A DNA stretch of 64,000 bases, taken from DATMAM01 sp035559995 (GTDB taxonomy: Bacteria; Desulfobacterota; Binatia; UBA9968). Made by a program: the position numbers and the translations under genes. Position 1 is the stretch's first letter. Each line of letters opens with the position of its first letter. Of the stretch, positions 15,406 to 24,700 are shown piece by piece. The stretch covers positions 186,001 through 250,000 of the forward strand of contig DATMAM010000030.1 in assembly GCA_035559995.1 (NCBI GenBank). Direction: 5' to 3'. The notes below the pieces were generated by a model, which saw only the letters and a program-made list of their open reading frames with translations, was not told the origin of the DNA and did not search any database.

Positions 15406-16560
15406 ATGGAAATCAAATACGGGCTGATCAGCGCCGATTCGCACGCGGCGTTCGACCGCGACGCCTTCACCGCGCGCATGTCCGCCAGCCGGTGGGGCGA
15501 GCGTATCCCGCAGGTGGTCGAGATCGAGCGCGCCGGCGCGCGCCTCGATCGCTGGCGAGTTTACGGCAAGATCGCGGACAACAGCGTGTGCAACTGCCCC
15601 GCCCTGATGGGCGAGCCTTTTCCCACTTACCCCGATCGCTGGGAGCAGGTGCCGAAGACCGCCTACGATCCGCGCGCCCGGCTGAGCGCGCTGGACACCG
15701 ACGGCGTCGACGCCGAGGTGCTCTTTCCGAATCCGCCCGGCGGAACGTTTTTCGAGTTCGGCGACGCGGCCTTCGAACTCGACGTTGTGCGCGCCTACAA
15801 CGACGCTCTCGGCGAATGGACGCGGGCGAGCGATCGCTATTGGCCGCTCGCCATTGTTCCCTACTTGAGCCCTCCGGCGATTATCGCGCGCGAGATCGAA
15901 CGCGCGCGCGCACTGGGTCATCGCGGCGTGAACGTTCTCGGCCAAATGCCGAAATCGCTCCCGCATCTCACCGACCCCTACTGGGACCCGCTCTGGAGCG
16001 TGTGCCAGGACCTCGCCATGCCGGTCCATTTTCACGGCTCCGCGGGCCTGCGCGCCGGCGCTTCCGTGCGCAAGTGGGAAGGCTACACGCCGCGCCAGGC
16101 CCACTCGGCTTCGACCGCGACATCCGCCGTGACGCCGGCGCAGATCATTCCGCAGCTGATCTTTTCGGGCGTCACCGAGCGCTTCGCGCGCCTCAAGTGC
16201 GTTTTTGCCGAGGCGGGAATCGGCGGGCTCAATTACGTGATCGCGGCGTGCGATCACGAGTGGGAGTCCCGCAGGCTATGGAAAGAGGGCATCCGGACGC
16301 GGCCGAGCGAGACGATCCGGCGCCAGATGTACGTCAACTTCTGGTTCGAGGCCGAGGGTATCAAGCTGCGCCATCACATCGGTATCGATAACATCATGTG
16401 GGAATCGGACTTTCCCCATGTCGCTTCCTTCTACCCGCGATCGTGGGAGTCGGTCGAGCGCGTGCTCCGAGGCGTGCCGGCCGAGGATCGGCGAAAACTG
16501 CTCTATGAGAACGCGCTCCGCGTCTATCAGATCGACGCGGCGCCGGCAACGAACCACTAG
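15406..16560 (+). CDS. Amidohydrolase-2 family protein
   Basis: A 384-residue TIM-barrel metal-dependent hydrolase (ACMSD-like). It opens YGLISADSHAAFD, the first strand with D-x-H. MPVHFHGSAGLRAG near residue 205 supplies barrel histidines, CVFAEAGIGGLNYV near 265 follows, and IMWESDFPHVAS near 330 holds the last catalytic Asp. GAGGAG precedes the ATG. It lies 11 bases before a second family member of similar length, so the pair forms an operon and may be sequential or heteromeric enzymes. Substrate unknown. Confidence 0.88.
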   Translation: MEIKYGLISADSHAAFDRDAFTARMSASRWGERIPQVVEIERAGARLDRWRVYGKIADNSVCNCPALMGEPFPTYPDRWEQVPKTAYDPRARLSALDTDGVDAEVLFPNPPGGTFFEFGDAAFELDVVRAYNDALGEWTRASDRYWPLAIVPYLSPPAIIAREIERARALGHRGVNVLGQMPKSLPHLTDPYWDPLWSVCQDLAMPVHFHGSAGLRAGASVRKWEGYTPRQAHSASTATSAVTPAQIIPQLIFSGVTERFARLKCVFAEAGIGGLNYVIAACDHEWESRRLWKEGIRTRPSETIRRQMYVNFWFEAEGIKLRHHIGIDNIMWESDFPHVASFYPRSWESVERVLRGVPAEDRRKLLYENALRVYQIDAAPATNH

Positions 16561-16571
16561 GAGTCGACTTC

Positions 16572-17699
16572 GTGCAGCTTAAACATGGCTTGATCAGCGT
16601 CGACGATCACGTCCAGGAGCCGCCGACGCTATGGACAGAGCGCCTTTCCAAAGCTCGTTGGGGCGACCGCATCCCGCGCCTCGAGCGCGCCCGTGATGGA
16701 CGCGAGCGCTGGCTTCTCGACGGTGAGGTTTTGCTGGACGGCCATTCGGCCAAAGCAGGCGCTTTGATGGCGGACCGCAACCGCGAGCCTGAACGCTGGG
16801 AAGAGGTCCCGCCGGCAGCCTACGATCCCGGCGAGCGGCTCAAAGCGATGGACGAGGCCGGCATCGACTACTCGGTCCTCTACCCGACCGTTGCCGGACT
16901 GGCGGGGGAGACTTTCGGCCGGCTCCGGGATCCCGAATTGGAGCTGGCGTGCGTGGCGGCCTACAACGATTGGCTGATCGAGGAATGGGCCGGAGCGAGC
17001 GAGCGCTTCGTTCCCCAGTGCCTCGTTCCGCTCTGGCCGCCCGAGGCCGCGGCGCGCGAGATCGAACGCGCGGTGAGCCGGGGCCACCGCGGAGTCGTAT
17101 TCCCTTCGCTGCCGATGCACCTGCGGCCGCTGCCGCACATAAGCGGCCCCGAATACGATCCTGTCTGGCGAACCTGTACGGAGCTAAACGTCCCGCTCTG
17201 CCTTCACGCCGGCGCGTCGCGCGAGCTGCAGTACGAGCCCAGCGCGAATTTGAGCGCCGCGCTCGCGCGGGCGCTCGACGCGGTAACGCGCCCGGTCTCG
17301 AGCGTGTTTGTCATCTCGCTCTATTCTTTCTCCCGCATTCTGTTGCGCCACCCGCGGCTTCGAATCGTTTTGGCCGAGAGCGCGCTCAGCTGGGGCATGC
17401 TCTACATGGAGTGGGCGGACCATCAGTTCGAGCACGACGGGCTCAAGCGCGAAGGCTACGATCTCAAGCCTTCGGAGATGTTCCATCGCCAGTGCTACTT
17501 CACATCGTGGTTCGACGAGGTCGCGCCGTTCTTGGAATTCGTGGGCGCCGATCATATCCTCTGGTCGACGAAATTTCCTCTCGCCACCTCCACTTGGCCG
17601 CGAACGCGCGAGACGGTCGAGCGCTGCCTCAAGGGGGTTTCGCCGGAGGCTCGCGCGAAGGTGCTATGGCAAAACGCGGCAAGTCTCTACCGCCTCTGA
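16572..17699 (+). CDS. Amidohydrolase-2 family protein, paralogue of its upstream neighbour
   Basis: A 375-residue protein sharing layout with the preceding gene: LKHGLISVDDHVQEP at the N-terminus, YDPGERLKAMDEAGIDYSVLYPT near 100, VPLCLHAGASREL near 212, RIVLAESALSWGMLYMEW near 265 and HILWSTKFPLATSTWP near 330. The opening carries D-D-H in place of D-S-H. The final catalytic block reads STKFPL where the neighbour has ESDFPH, so the usual Asp of the last strand is replaced by Lys. That raises doubt about hydrolase activity. GTG start. It ends before a palindrome-rich gap. Confidence 0.85.
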   Translation: MQLKHGLISVDDHVQEPPTLWTERLSKARWGDRIPRLERARDGRERWLLDGEVLLDGHSAKAGALMADRNREPERWEEVPPAAYDPGERLKAMDEAGIDYSVLYPTVAGLAGETFGRLRDPELELACVAAYNDWLIEEWAGASERFVPQCLVPLWPPEAAAREIERAVSRGHRGVVFPSLPMHLRPLPHISGPEYDPVWRTCTELNVPLCLHAGASRELQYEPSANLSAALARALDAVTRPVSSVFVISLYSFSRILLRHPRLRIVLAESALSWGMLYMEWADHQFEHDGLKREGYDLKPSEMFHRQCYFTSWFDEVAPFLEFVGADHILWSTKFPLATSTWPRTRETVERCLKGVSPEARAKVLWQNAASLYRL

Positions 17700-17722
17700 A
17701 ACCTGCCGTTGTTGAGTTTTTT

Positions 17723-17742
17723 CCGTGACAGAAGTGTCACGG
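17723..17742. promoter_or_regulatory. Perfect palindrome, possible operator
   Basis: CCGTGACA, four bases, TGTCACGG. The eight-base arms are perfect. A T-run comes before rather than after it on the plus strand, so it is a poor terminator in either direction. The same half-site recurs at 17839-17868. Confidence 0.45.
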
Positions 17743-17838
17743 CCTTATGCGACCCGAAAAAGGGCCGATAAGATTACCGTTTCAAAGCAGCCACTTACGG
17801 ATTCGCCGCGATCGATTAGCTTCTGGTACGGTAGTTGC

Positions 17839-17868
17839 GTCACGGCCAAGAAAGTAGCACGCCGTGAC
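17839..17868. promoter_or_regulatory. Second inverted repeat with the same half-site
   Basis: GTCACGGC at 17839-17846 and GCCGTGAC at 17861-17868, fourteen bases apart, are perfect inverted copies. They end 23 bases before the J-domain gene. Together with the palindrome at 17723 this gives four copies of the GTGAC core in one 190-base gap. Confidence 0.45.
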
Positions 17869-17891
17869 CGCGAGTTACACCGGAGGGCAGC

Positions 17892-18314
17892 TTGGCCGAC
17901 GACAGTATCTATTACGAGTTGTTAGGGGTTGACCGAAGCGCGAGCGAGGACGAGATCAAGAAAGCCTACCGCAAGCTCGCGTTCTTGTATCATCCTGACC
18001 GCCATCCCGGTAACGATGAAGCGCTCAAGCAGTTTCGGCTCATTTCCAAAGCGTATCACTATCTTTCCGCAAAAGCGTCGGCGGCAAAGGAATCGAAGCA
18101 CAGTGGCGGGAATGGCTCAGGACCAGAGCCGCAATCTCACGACGGCGCCAACGGCGAGCCCCGCTGCCCGAGCTGCTCGGTCATCGGCTTGGAACATATT
18201 ACCGCCAGAAACGGGGGCGGCACCGCCTCGTCCGGGAAGAGATTTATCAACGCCCCGTTCGTCGTCGTGTTCTGCGCGGGCTGCGGCTACATCTATTCCG
18301 TGATTCGCTCGTAG
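17892..18314 (+). CDS. Small J-domain protein with a C-terminal zinc-ribbon-like motif
   Basis: A 140-residue protein. The J domain (residues 5-62) has YYELLGVDRSASEDEIKKAY and HPD at 34-36. After a polar linker come CPSC (92-95) and CAGC (128-131), a likely zinc site. It lacks the G/F and full cysteine-rich regions of DnaJ, so it is a specialised co-chaperone. The TTG start has GGAGG five bases upstream. Two inverted repeats in the upstream gap may control it. Confidence 0.8.
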   Translation: MADDSIYYELLGVDRSASEDEIKKAYRKLAFLYHPDRHPGNDEALKQFRLISKAYHYLSAKASAAKESKHSGGNGSGPEPQSHDGANGEPRCPSCSVIGLEHITARNGGGTASSGKRFINAPFVVVFCAGCGYIYSVIRS

Positions 18315-18321
18315 CGCGCGC

Positions 18322-20877
18322 TTACGATTCGCTTGTTTCACGCGCCCAGGCGGCTTGCTCTTCCCGGACGACGTCGCGGGCTTTTTTGTCGTCTCTGAGC
18401 CCGGCAAAGCGCGCATGTCTGAGACGGTTGTCCGCGGTCCATTCCGTGAACTCAATTTCTGCGACCAGCTCCGGCCTTAACCAGCGACACCGCTTCATCG
18501 CCTCGGCGGTAAGCGCCATAGCGCGCCTTGCGCCTTTCGCTTCCGGCAGATTGGCAAACGGGCAGCGCTCCGTTTCCAGTCCTTTGAATCTTGCGAACAC
18601 CTCGCGTCTGGTTCTGGGAACAAAGCCGTTTCTGATTTTTGCGACGAAGAGGAGCCGATCGGATTCGTAATAGCCGACAAGGAGCGAGTCGAAATAGTGC
18701 GCTCCCGGAACGTAGCCTCCGACGACAAACTCCTGCCCCTTGTTGATCCGGTATTTGACCCACGCGCCGCTCCGTTGGCCGGGTTCATAGAGCGAATCGC
18801 GCCGCTTCGCGATCACGCCCTCCAGACCTAGTTGGCGCGCGGCGCGCACGATTTCCGCCGCCGTGCTCGCGAAAGTTTCGGAGAGCCTGATCCTGTCCAG
18901 ATGAGGCGCGATCATCGTCTCGAGCAAGTCGCGTCGCTTCTCGAGTGGAACCTGCAGGAGGCTCCTGTGCCGGTAGGCCAGAAGATCGAAGGCGTAAAAG
19001 TAGAGCTCAGCCGGCGCGCGGTAGTTCTGTAACAGGGTAAACGAGGGGCGGCCCGATTTATCCAAGGCGACGATTTCGCCGTCGATAAAAACTCCGGGAT
19101 CGAGCTTTTCGAGCGCCCGCGCGATCACGGGAAAGCGCCCGTTAAGAAGCTTTCGGTTCCGGGAAAAAAGCGTGACCCCGTTCTCGTCCCTGGCCGCGAG
19201 ACAGCGGTAGCCGTCGAGCTTGATCTCGTAGAGCCACCGTTCTGCGTCTTCAGGAAGCGCTCCGACCGGCTTGGCGAGCATCGGTTCGATGAATTCCAGC
19301 CGCGCCTCGGGCAAACGCTCGAGATCGACGGCCGCGCCGGCATTGCGCCCCTGGCGCCGACCCCGGTTGCTATGCCAAACGGCCGCGCGCGCGTTTTTGA
19401 TCTGCTCCAGCGACCGGCCGCTCAGCGCGGATCGATCTTCCTCGTCGCCTCGTGGGCGCGTGGCCGGCGTTGCGGCTTTCATCCAGTACCAGCGGTTGTC
19501 GCTGCCGTTGCGCTCGCGCGCGCGGACGAGAACCCATTCGCCGTTGAGCTTTTTGCCGCGCAAAAAAAAGCGGAGCTTGCCCTCGCCGTAATTGCCGTCC
19601 AGCAGCTCGTAGGTGCCGATATCCCAGACCATAACGGTCCCGCCGCCGTACTCGGCTTGAGGAATCGTTCCCTCGAAGCGGGCGTACTCGAGCGGATGAT
19701 CCTCGGTGGCCATGGCGAGTCGCCTCTCGTTGATGTCATAGGGCGGGCCCTTCGGCACGGCCCACGACTTTAGAACGCCCTGCATCTGCAAGCGCAGATC
19801 GTAGTGGAGGCGGCTCGCCGCGTGCTTCTGGACGACAAAAAGCCGCCGCATTCCCTGGCGGCTCAGCCGCGCGCCAGTAGCCTGAGGCTCGGGAGTCTTC
19901 GCGAAGTTTCTCTTTTGCCGGTATTTTTCCAGGCTGCCGCTTGCGCCGTCTTCGCTTGCAATTTCCCGAAACGCTTTGGGCAGTCTCTGCTTTAGCTTTG
20001 ACAGCGGCGCGAAAAGATCGCCGGTTTCGGCCAGCTTGTTCAACGCCGCGTCCGGCTCGAAAAACAAAGCCGAGGCGTCGCCCTTTTCGAGCGCGTCCTT
20101 GAGCTCGGCCCAAGCGAGCGGCAACGCCACAAACGGGCGCTCGGCTTTGGCGCGCAGCGAGTAGACCGCGACCGTCGACTTGTGCTCCGAGTTCTGGCTC
20201 CAATCGACGAGGACTTTCTTTTTCCGCTTGGCCTTGGCCATGTCGGAGACGATGAGTTCCGGGTGCTCCTTTTCCAGAAAGCGGGCAATGCTTCTGGCCA
20301 ACGCCTGCGTCATCTCGTACGTGACCGGCGTGTTCAGCGGAACGTGCAGGTGAATCCCCTTGGAGCCGGACACCTTCACGAACGACTCCAGACCGAGCCG
20401 GTCGAGCACCTCCTTGACGAGAAGCGCAACCTCACAGGAATGAAGAACGCTCGCCCCCTCCCCGGGATCGAGATCGAAGACGATCATCGTCGGCACGTCG
20501 ATGCGCGGCGCCTTGGCCAAAAACGGATGGATCTCGAGATTGGCGAGATTGGCCGACCAGACGAGAGTGGGCAGATCGTTGATCAGGATGTAACGGATCG
20601 CCGACTCCCCGCCGGTTCGCGAAATCGCAAAGGTCTTGACCCACGCCGGCGTAAAAGACGGCGCGTTCTTTTCGTAAAACGACTCTCCGCGGACGCCGTC
20701 GGGAAAACGCTTTAAGGTAATCGGCCGATTTTTGACATGCGGCAAAAGATAGCGGGAAACTCGCCGGTAATAGTCAATGACGTGAGCCTTGGTGAAGCCG
20801 GCTTCTGGATACATGAGCTTGTCGAGATTCGAAAGCTCGAGCTCCCGGCCGCCCACTCGCAACTTGGCCCGTTTCAT
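18322..20877 (-). CDS. ligD: Multidomain DNA ligase D (polymerase, phosphoesterase, ligase)
   Basis: An 851-residue protein of non-homologous end joining. Residues 1-300 are the primase-like polymerase, with catalytic DLD at 135-137 and VKVSGSKGIHLHVPL at 168-181. Residues 335-470 are the 3'-phosphoesterase (KHAASRLHYDLRLQ from 351, PLEYARFEGTIPQAEYG near 395-411). Residues 525-851 are the ATP-dependent ligase, with nucleotidyl lysine K553 in YEIKLDGYR and VAKIRNGF-type motifs near the end. POL-PE-LIG is the mycobacterial order, the reverse of the Pseudomonas arrangement. No ku gene is within the window. The downstream J-domain gene converges, eight bases away. Confidence 0.95.
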   Translation of the reverse strand: MKRAKLRVGGRELELSNLDKLMYPEAGFTKAHVIDYYRRVSRYLLPHVKNRPITLKRFPDGVRGESFYEKNAPSFTPAWVKTFAISRTGGESAIRYILINDLPTLVWSANLANLEIHPFLAKAPRIDVPTMIVFDLDPGEGASVLHSCEVALLVKEVLDRLGLESFVKVSGSKGIHLHVPLNTPVTYEMTQALARSIARFLEKEHPELIVSDMAKAKRKKKVLVDWSQNSEHKSTVAVYSLRAKAERPFVALPLAWAELKDALEKGDASALFFEPDAALNKLAETGDLFAPLSKLKQRLPKAFREIASEDGASGSLEKYRQKRNFAKTPEPQATGARLSRQGMRRLFVVQKHAASRLHYDLRLQMQGVLKSWAVPKGPPYDINERRLAMATEDHPLEYARFEGTIPQAEYGGGTVMVWDIGTYELLDGNYGEGKLRFFLRGKKLNGEWVLVRARERNGSDNRWYWMKAATPATRPRGDEEDRSALSGRSLEQIKNARAAVWHSNRGRRQGRNAGAAVDLERLPEARLEFIEPMLAKPVGALPEDAERWLYEIKLDGYRCLAARDENGVTLFSRNRKLLNGRFPVIARALEKLDPGVFIDGEIVALDKSGRPSFTLLQNYRAPAELYFYAFDLLAYRHRSLLQVPLEKRRDLLETMIAPHLDRIRLSETFASTAAEIVRAARQLGLEGVIAKRRDSLYEPGQRSGAWVKYRINKGQEFVVGGYVPGAHYFDSLLVGYYESDRLLFVAKIRNGFVPRTRREVFARFKGLETERCPFANLPEAKGARRAMALTAEAMKRCRWLRPELVAEIEFTEWTADNRLRHARFAGLRDDKKARDVVREEQAAWARETSES

Positions 20878-21032
20878 TCGGAAAATGCCGAAAAAAAAGA
20901 GACCCTTTTTTTGCGCGCCCGGCCTCTCCTTTCACTAAAACATACGCGCGGGGACGCGACAATCGGGTAGGCGGTCGACGGTGGCGGTGAAATTTCGCGC
21001 GGCGTTCGCGGCGGCCGCGGGTGGCCGTGCCT

Positions 21033-22106
21033 TTATAGCGGCGGGGCTTTGACGATGACCGAGGAGTCAATGCTGGCGATCGTTGGCCGGCCGCACTTCG
21101 CCATTGTGATCTCCATCTCTTCGCGAAGAATTTCCAAGACGCGCACAACCCCGCTCTCGCCGTCGACCGCGAGGCCCCAGAAGAGCGGCCGCCCGATCAA
21201 GACCGCCTTGGCGCCGAGCGCGAGCGCCTTCACCACGTCGCCGCCGCGCCTGATGCCGCCGTCCAGCAACACCTCCGCCCGCCCCCGGACCGCGGCGACC
21301 GCTTCGGCAAGGACCTCGATCGTCGCCAGCGTGTTGTCGAGGTGCCGCCCGCCATGGTTGGAGACGAGAATCGCATCGGCTCCCGATTCGACGCACAGCT
21401 CGGCGTCTTCTCCCGTCATGATCCCTTTGGCGATAACGGGCAATTTTGTCTGCGCCTTGATCCATTCGAGATCTTGCCAGGTCGCCGCCGGATCCGATCC
21501 CTCCCCGTCTCGGCGCGTTCTTCCCGCGCGCGGCGCCTCCGAGGAATCGATCGCCGGGTAGTTGGCGCCGCGCGTCCTGCGATAATTGTTGCGGATGTTG
21601 CGCTCGCGCTTGGGCGGCCACTGTGAGTCCAACGTGACGCAGATCGCCTCGTAGCCCGCGTCTTCTCCGCGGCGAAGCCAGCTTTTCGTCAGTTCGCGGT
21701 CGCGAAACGGGTAAAGCTGCAGCCAGAGATGGCCCGTTGCGGCCTTGCTCAATTCCTCGAACGAAGTGTTGGAGTTCGCGCTGACCGCGAGAATCGTGCC
21801 GCAGCGCGCCGCCGCGCGGTAGGTCGCCAGTTCCCCTTCCGGATGGGCGCGCTTGTGGCCCCCGCAGGGAGCCAAAAGAACCGGAAAGCTTACTTTCGTT
21901 CCTAACACGGTCGTCGATAGATCCAGCGTGCTCACGTCCCGCAGCACGCGCGGCCGAAACGCCCACGATTCGTACGCGCGCCGGTTGCGCGCCACGCTGA
22001 TCTCATCGGTTGCGCCGCCGGCGATGTAATCGTACTCGGGCTTCGCCAGCCTTTCTTTGGCGACGGCCTCAAACTCAAAAAGATTGATCGGACCGGACGC
22101 GCTCAT
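21033..22106 (-). CDS. FMN-dependent alpha-hydroxyacid oxidase/dehydrogenase
   Basis: A 357-residue TIM-barrel flavoprotein of the glycolate oxidase / lactate dehydrogenase family. It has YDYIAGGATDEISVARN near 25, FPVLLAPCGGHKRAHPEGE near 73, WLQLYPFRD near 127, LPVIAKGIMTGEDA with the conserved Lys near 225, and the active-site SNHGGRHLD near 253 with the catalytic His. AAGGAG eight bases before the ATG supports the start. The usual insertion loop before LPVIAKG is polar and short, so it is probably a soluble oxidase. The hydroxyacid substrate is unknown. Confidence 0.9.
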   Translation of the reverse strand: MSASGPINLFEFEAVAKERLAKPEYDYIAGGATDEISVARNRRAYESWAFRPRVLRDVSTLDLSTTVLGTKVSFPVLLAPCGGHKRAHPEGELATYRAAARCGTILAVSANSNTSFEELSKAATGHLWLQLYPFRDRELTKSWLRRGEDAGYEAICVTLDSQWPPKRERNIRNNYRRTRGANYPAIDSSEAPRAGRTRRDGEGSDPAATWQDLEWIKAQTKLPVIAKGIMTGEDAELCVESGADAILVSNHGGRHLDNTLATIEVLAEAVAAVRGRAEVLLDGGIRRGGDVVKALALGAKAVLIGRPLFWGLAVDGESGVVRVLEILREEMEITMAKCGRPTIASIDSSVIVKAPPL

Positions 22107-22359
22107 GAAACAATCTCCTTCCTCTCGTCCGCGCGCGGACGACCGCGCGACGCCGTTCGCTGAAGGCCAAAGATACCATCGCGGCGGCGCGCGAACAAAC
22201 CTGGAATCAGGCGCAAACGCGGCGCGGGTTCCCGCTTATTCGGCGCAAAGCTTCTCGACTAAAACCGGGAAACAAAAGACGGCGGCTTTTCGTACCCGCT
22301 GGCGGGCATCGACGATCGAGGGAGATTTTTTCGCGGCGCTTGGGCCGAAACGCTCCTAC

Positions 22360-23013
22360 CTAAGAGGCCAGCTCGGCGGGCGGTCTCTCTCTCAAGAATA
22401 CGTGCGCCACGTGCGCCAGCCCGCGCGCGCGGCCCGCGAGCAAGGTACGCAGGAGCCGGCTCGGTCTGGGGTCGGACGGGTCGGCCTGCTTGGCCTCGGC
22501 AAAAGCCCACGCGGCGCCGACAAAGTCCCCCTGCCCTTGAAGGCTGATCCCCAGGTTCGTGTACGCGGCGGCGCGCTCGGAATCGATCGCGATCGCGCGC
22601 CGCAAGAATTTTTCGCTTTCCGCGTATCGCTTCTCGCTGTTGAGGCACAAGCCGAGATTGTTGTTGAGCAGGTACGAAATGAGTTTTGTCTTGGGCCTCA
22701 ACCGCAGGCCGGCGACATAGTGCTCGATCGCGGCCGCGTAGTGCTTCTGCTGCTCCGCAATTTGCCCGAGCGTCAAGCAGCAAAGCGCCTGTTCTTGCGG
22801 ATCGTCGCAGTAACCAAGGAGAAGCTCAATGACCTGGCGCGCCAGATCGTTTCGGCCGAACTTGTTGTAGAAGCAGCCGAGCTCGTAGAGGCAATCGCGG
22901 AACTCATCGTCGGCGAGCGGTTGCTGGAGCCGCTGAAGGAGCTGCCGCTCCTCTCGTCTTGGAGTGGCGGGAAGGCCTTGCGGCAGGATTAAGGGGCGGC
23001 GTCTTTGGGCCAT
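22360..23013 (-). CDS. Tetratricopeptide-repeat protein
   Basis: About 217 residues, all helical, with four or so TPR units from residue 40 on: LYELGCFYNKFGRNDLA, LTLGQIAEQQKHYAAAIEHY, NNLGLCLNSEKRYAESEKFL and TNLGISLQGQGDFVGAAWAF. No signal peptide, so it is cytoplasmic. An alternative ATG nine codons upstream (23040) is possible; neither has a good ribosome-binding site. Scaffolding of an unknown partner is the only inference. Confidence 0.8.
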   Translation of the reverse strand: MAQRRRPLILPQGLPATPRREERQLLQRLQQPLADDEFRDCLYELGCFYNKFGRNDLARQVIELLLGYCDDPQEQALCCLTLGQIAEQQKHYAAAIEHYVAGLRLRPKTKLISYLLNNNLGLCLNSEKRYAESEKFLRRAIAIDSERAAAYTNLGISLQGQGDFVGAAWAFAEAKQADPSDPRPSRLLRTLLAGRARGLAHVAHVFLRERPPAELAS

Positions 23014-23184
23014 TGCGTCAACTCGCGGAACCGCGTCCAACGATCAACGGCAAGAGTAATGCCACGATCAGCTAAAAGGCGCCTCGAAACGATGAGGAGC
23101 CCTAAAGAACTCTCGAGAGGAAAGCCTAAAGGCCAAGATGTCGGAGAACAACCGAAGGCGCTCGTTTCGGGCAGCGCTGCAACC

Positions 23185-24408
23185 TCAGCGCTCGAGGGTC
23201 TCGCGCGCGACCAGCGCCAGGAGCAGCGCCGACAAGACGAGAAGCGGCGCGTAGACGAGAAACGGGATGCCGGGATGGAACTTATTCGCCAGGTAACCGC
23301 CGGCGAGCGGGGCGAAAATGCCGCCGATTTCCGCCACCGTGCGGCGCACCGCCTGTAGCCGGCCGCGCGCGCTCTGCGGGACCACGTCGTACGTCGAAGT
23401 CGCCATCGAGCCGAGCGAGAGGCCGTTGGCAAGGCCCGTCAAAGAGACAAGAAACGCAAGCTCAACAAAGCTCTCCGAGAATGGGATCGCGACAAACGCC
23501 AGAGCCGGAATGCCGGTGCTGGGAACGGTGGTCCATTTTCTACCCACCCTGTCCATGATGTAACCTGTCGGAAGGATCATCGCGAAAACAAAAACGCCGG
23601 AAATCGAGAACAGGAGCCCCACCTGCGTGGGCGTAAAACCCAGTTGAGAACCGGCGTACAAAGGCAGCATGCTCTGCACGATGATGCGCTGCGACTGGGC
23701 GGCGAGAGTGCCCAGGACCAGCACCAGATACGTTGCGCGCAGACGCGGCTGGATCTGCAGGTACAGGCCGTAAAGCGCACTCAGCCGCGGCGCAATCATC
23801 GTCGCTTTCCAATTTCCCTCTCCCCTGGGACCTGTGGAAACCGGGCGCGAGCCGGCATCGGGAATGTTGAAGCCGAGCGCCACTGCGCTCAGCGCTGAGA
23901 CGGCGTACGCAAAAAAAGCGGCCTTGAAGCCAAACGCCTCGGTCAGAAAACCGCCCAACAGAGGACAGAGCGCCAAGCCGACATTATGCGTGCCGTGCAG
24001 GCTGCTCACGACCCGGCCGCGCCGCTGCTTTAGCGCGAGATCGATTGCCGCGATTTCCCGCGCGCTAGACCAGAGGCTGTCGCCCGCGCCCATGACGAGC
24101 GCCAGCGCGAGGATCACGCCGAGCCAGGGCGCCGCAGGCGTCAACAGCGCCGCAACCCCGGCGATCAGCGGCCCGATGACGAGGGCCGTCCGCGTACCGA
24201 GGTGATCGAGGACCCAGCCTCCAGCCGCCGTGCCGACAAATCGGCCCGCGCCAAAAGCCGTAATCACCTGCGCCGCCCAGCCGGGAGACACACCGAAGTG
24301 TTCCACCAGAACGGGAATGGTCGGGATGATCATGGCCCACCCGCCCGAGAGAAGCGTGCTCGCATAGATCGTGAGCAGGCCGCGCGTTGTGTCCTGGAAC
24401 CGCGCCAC
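23185..24408 (-). CDS. MFS transporter
   Basis: A 407-residue protein with twelve membrane segments. The loop 2-3 signature GGWVLDHLGTRTALVIG and a matching signature in the second half (GYIMDRVGRKWT) identify the major facilitator superfamily. A GTG start without a clear Shine-Dalgarno is used. The family resembles multidrug or metabolite exporters. It stands about 500 bases from another, unrelated MFS gene. Confidence 0.88.
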   Translation of the reverse strand: MARFQDTTRGLLTIYASTLLSGGWAMIIPTIPVLVEHFGVSPGWAAQVITAFGAGRFVGTAAGGWVLDHLGTRTALVIGPLIAGVAALLTPAAPWLGVILALALVMGAGDSLWSSAREIAAIDLALKQRRGRVVSSLHGTHNVGLALCPLLGGFLTEAFGFKAAFFAYAVSALSAVALGFNIPDAGSRPVSTGPRGEGNWKATMIAPRLSALYGLYLQIQPRLRATYLVLVLGTLAAQSQRIIVQSMLPLYAGSQLGFTPTQVGLLFSISGVFVFAMILPTGYIMDRVGRKWTTVPSTGIPALAFVAIPFSESFVELAFLVSLTGLANGLSLGSMATSTYDVVPQSARGRLQAVRRTVAEIGGIFAPLAGGYLANKFHPGIPFLVYAPLLVLSALLLALVARETLER

Positions 24409-24481
24409 CAGGACAAACTAAAGGGCTGCGGCAGAAAAGGCAAAGCGGTCCGGCGCCTAAGGGATGGCGGTCGGTCGCGGG

Positions 24482-24700
24482 CTACTCGCGCTTTGGCGCG
24501 GCTTTAAGAGAGCGAGAAGTTCTGGGCTTGGGGCTTTCGTCGGTTGGAGGCCGGGAGCTCACATCGGTCTTGCGGATTACGAGCTTCTGCTGGTTCATCC
24601 GCTCGCGCGATCGAACCAGAGCGAGCCGCTCCTGAAACCAGGTATGCTTCGGCCACGACCAGTTTTGTTCAAACTGTTTGGAGGAGCTTTCCCTGTCCAT
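24482..24700 (-). CDS. Possible small basic protein in an otherwise gene-poor gap
   Basis: The 24409-24892 gap (484 bases) holds one plausible frame: 72 residues, MDRESSSKQFEQNWSWPKH, then WFQERLALVRSRERMNQQ and a basic tail. Codon use looks coding, but there is no convincing ribosome-binding site and no recognised family. The frame also stays open upstream to 24772. The rest of the gap holds nothing else that I can support. Confidence 0.35.
   Translation of the reverse strand: MDRESSSKQFEQNWSWPKHTWFQERLALVRSRERMNQQKLVIRKTDVSSRPPTDESPKPRTSRSLKAAPKRE

Noticed and set aside
17711..17742. T-run plus palindrome as a terminator of the amidohydrolase operon
   Set aside because: The T-run precedes the hairpin on the plus strand and would be an A-run after it on the minus strand, so it is not a canonical intrinsic terminator.
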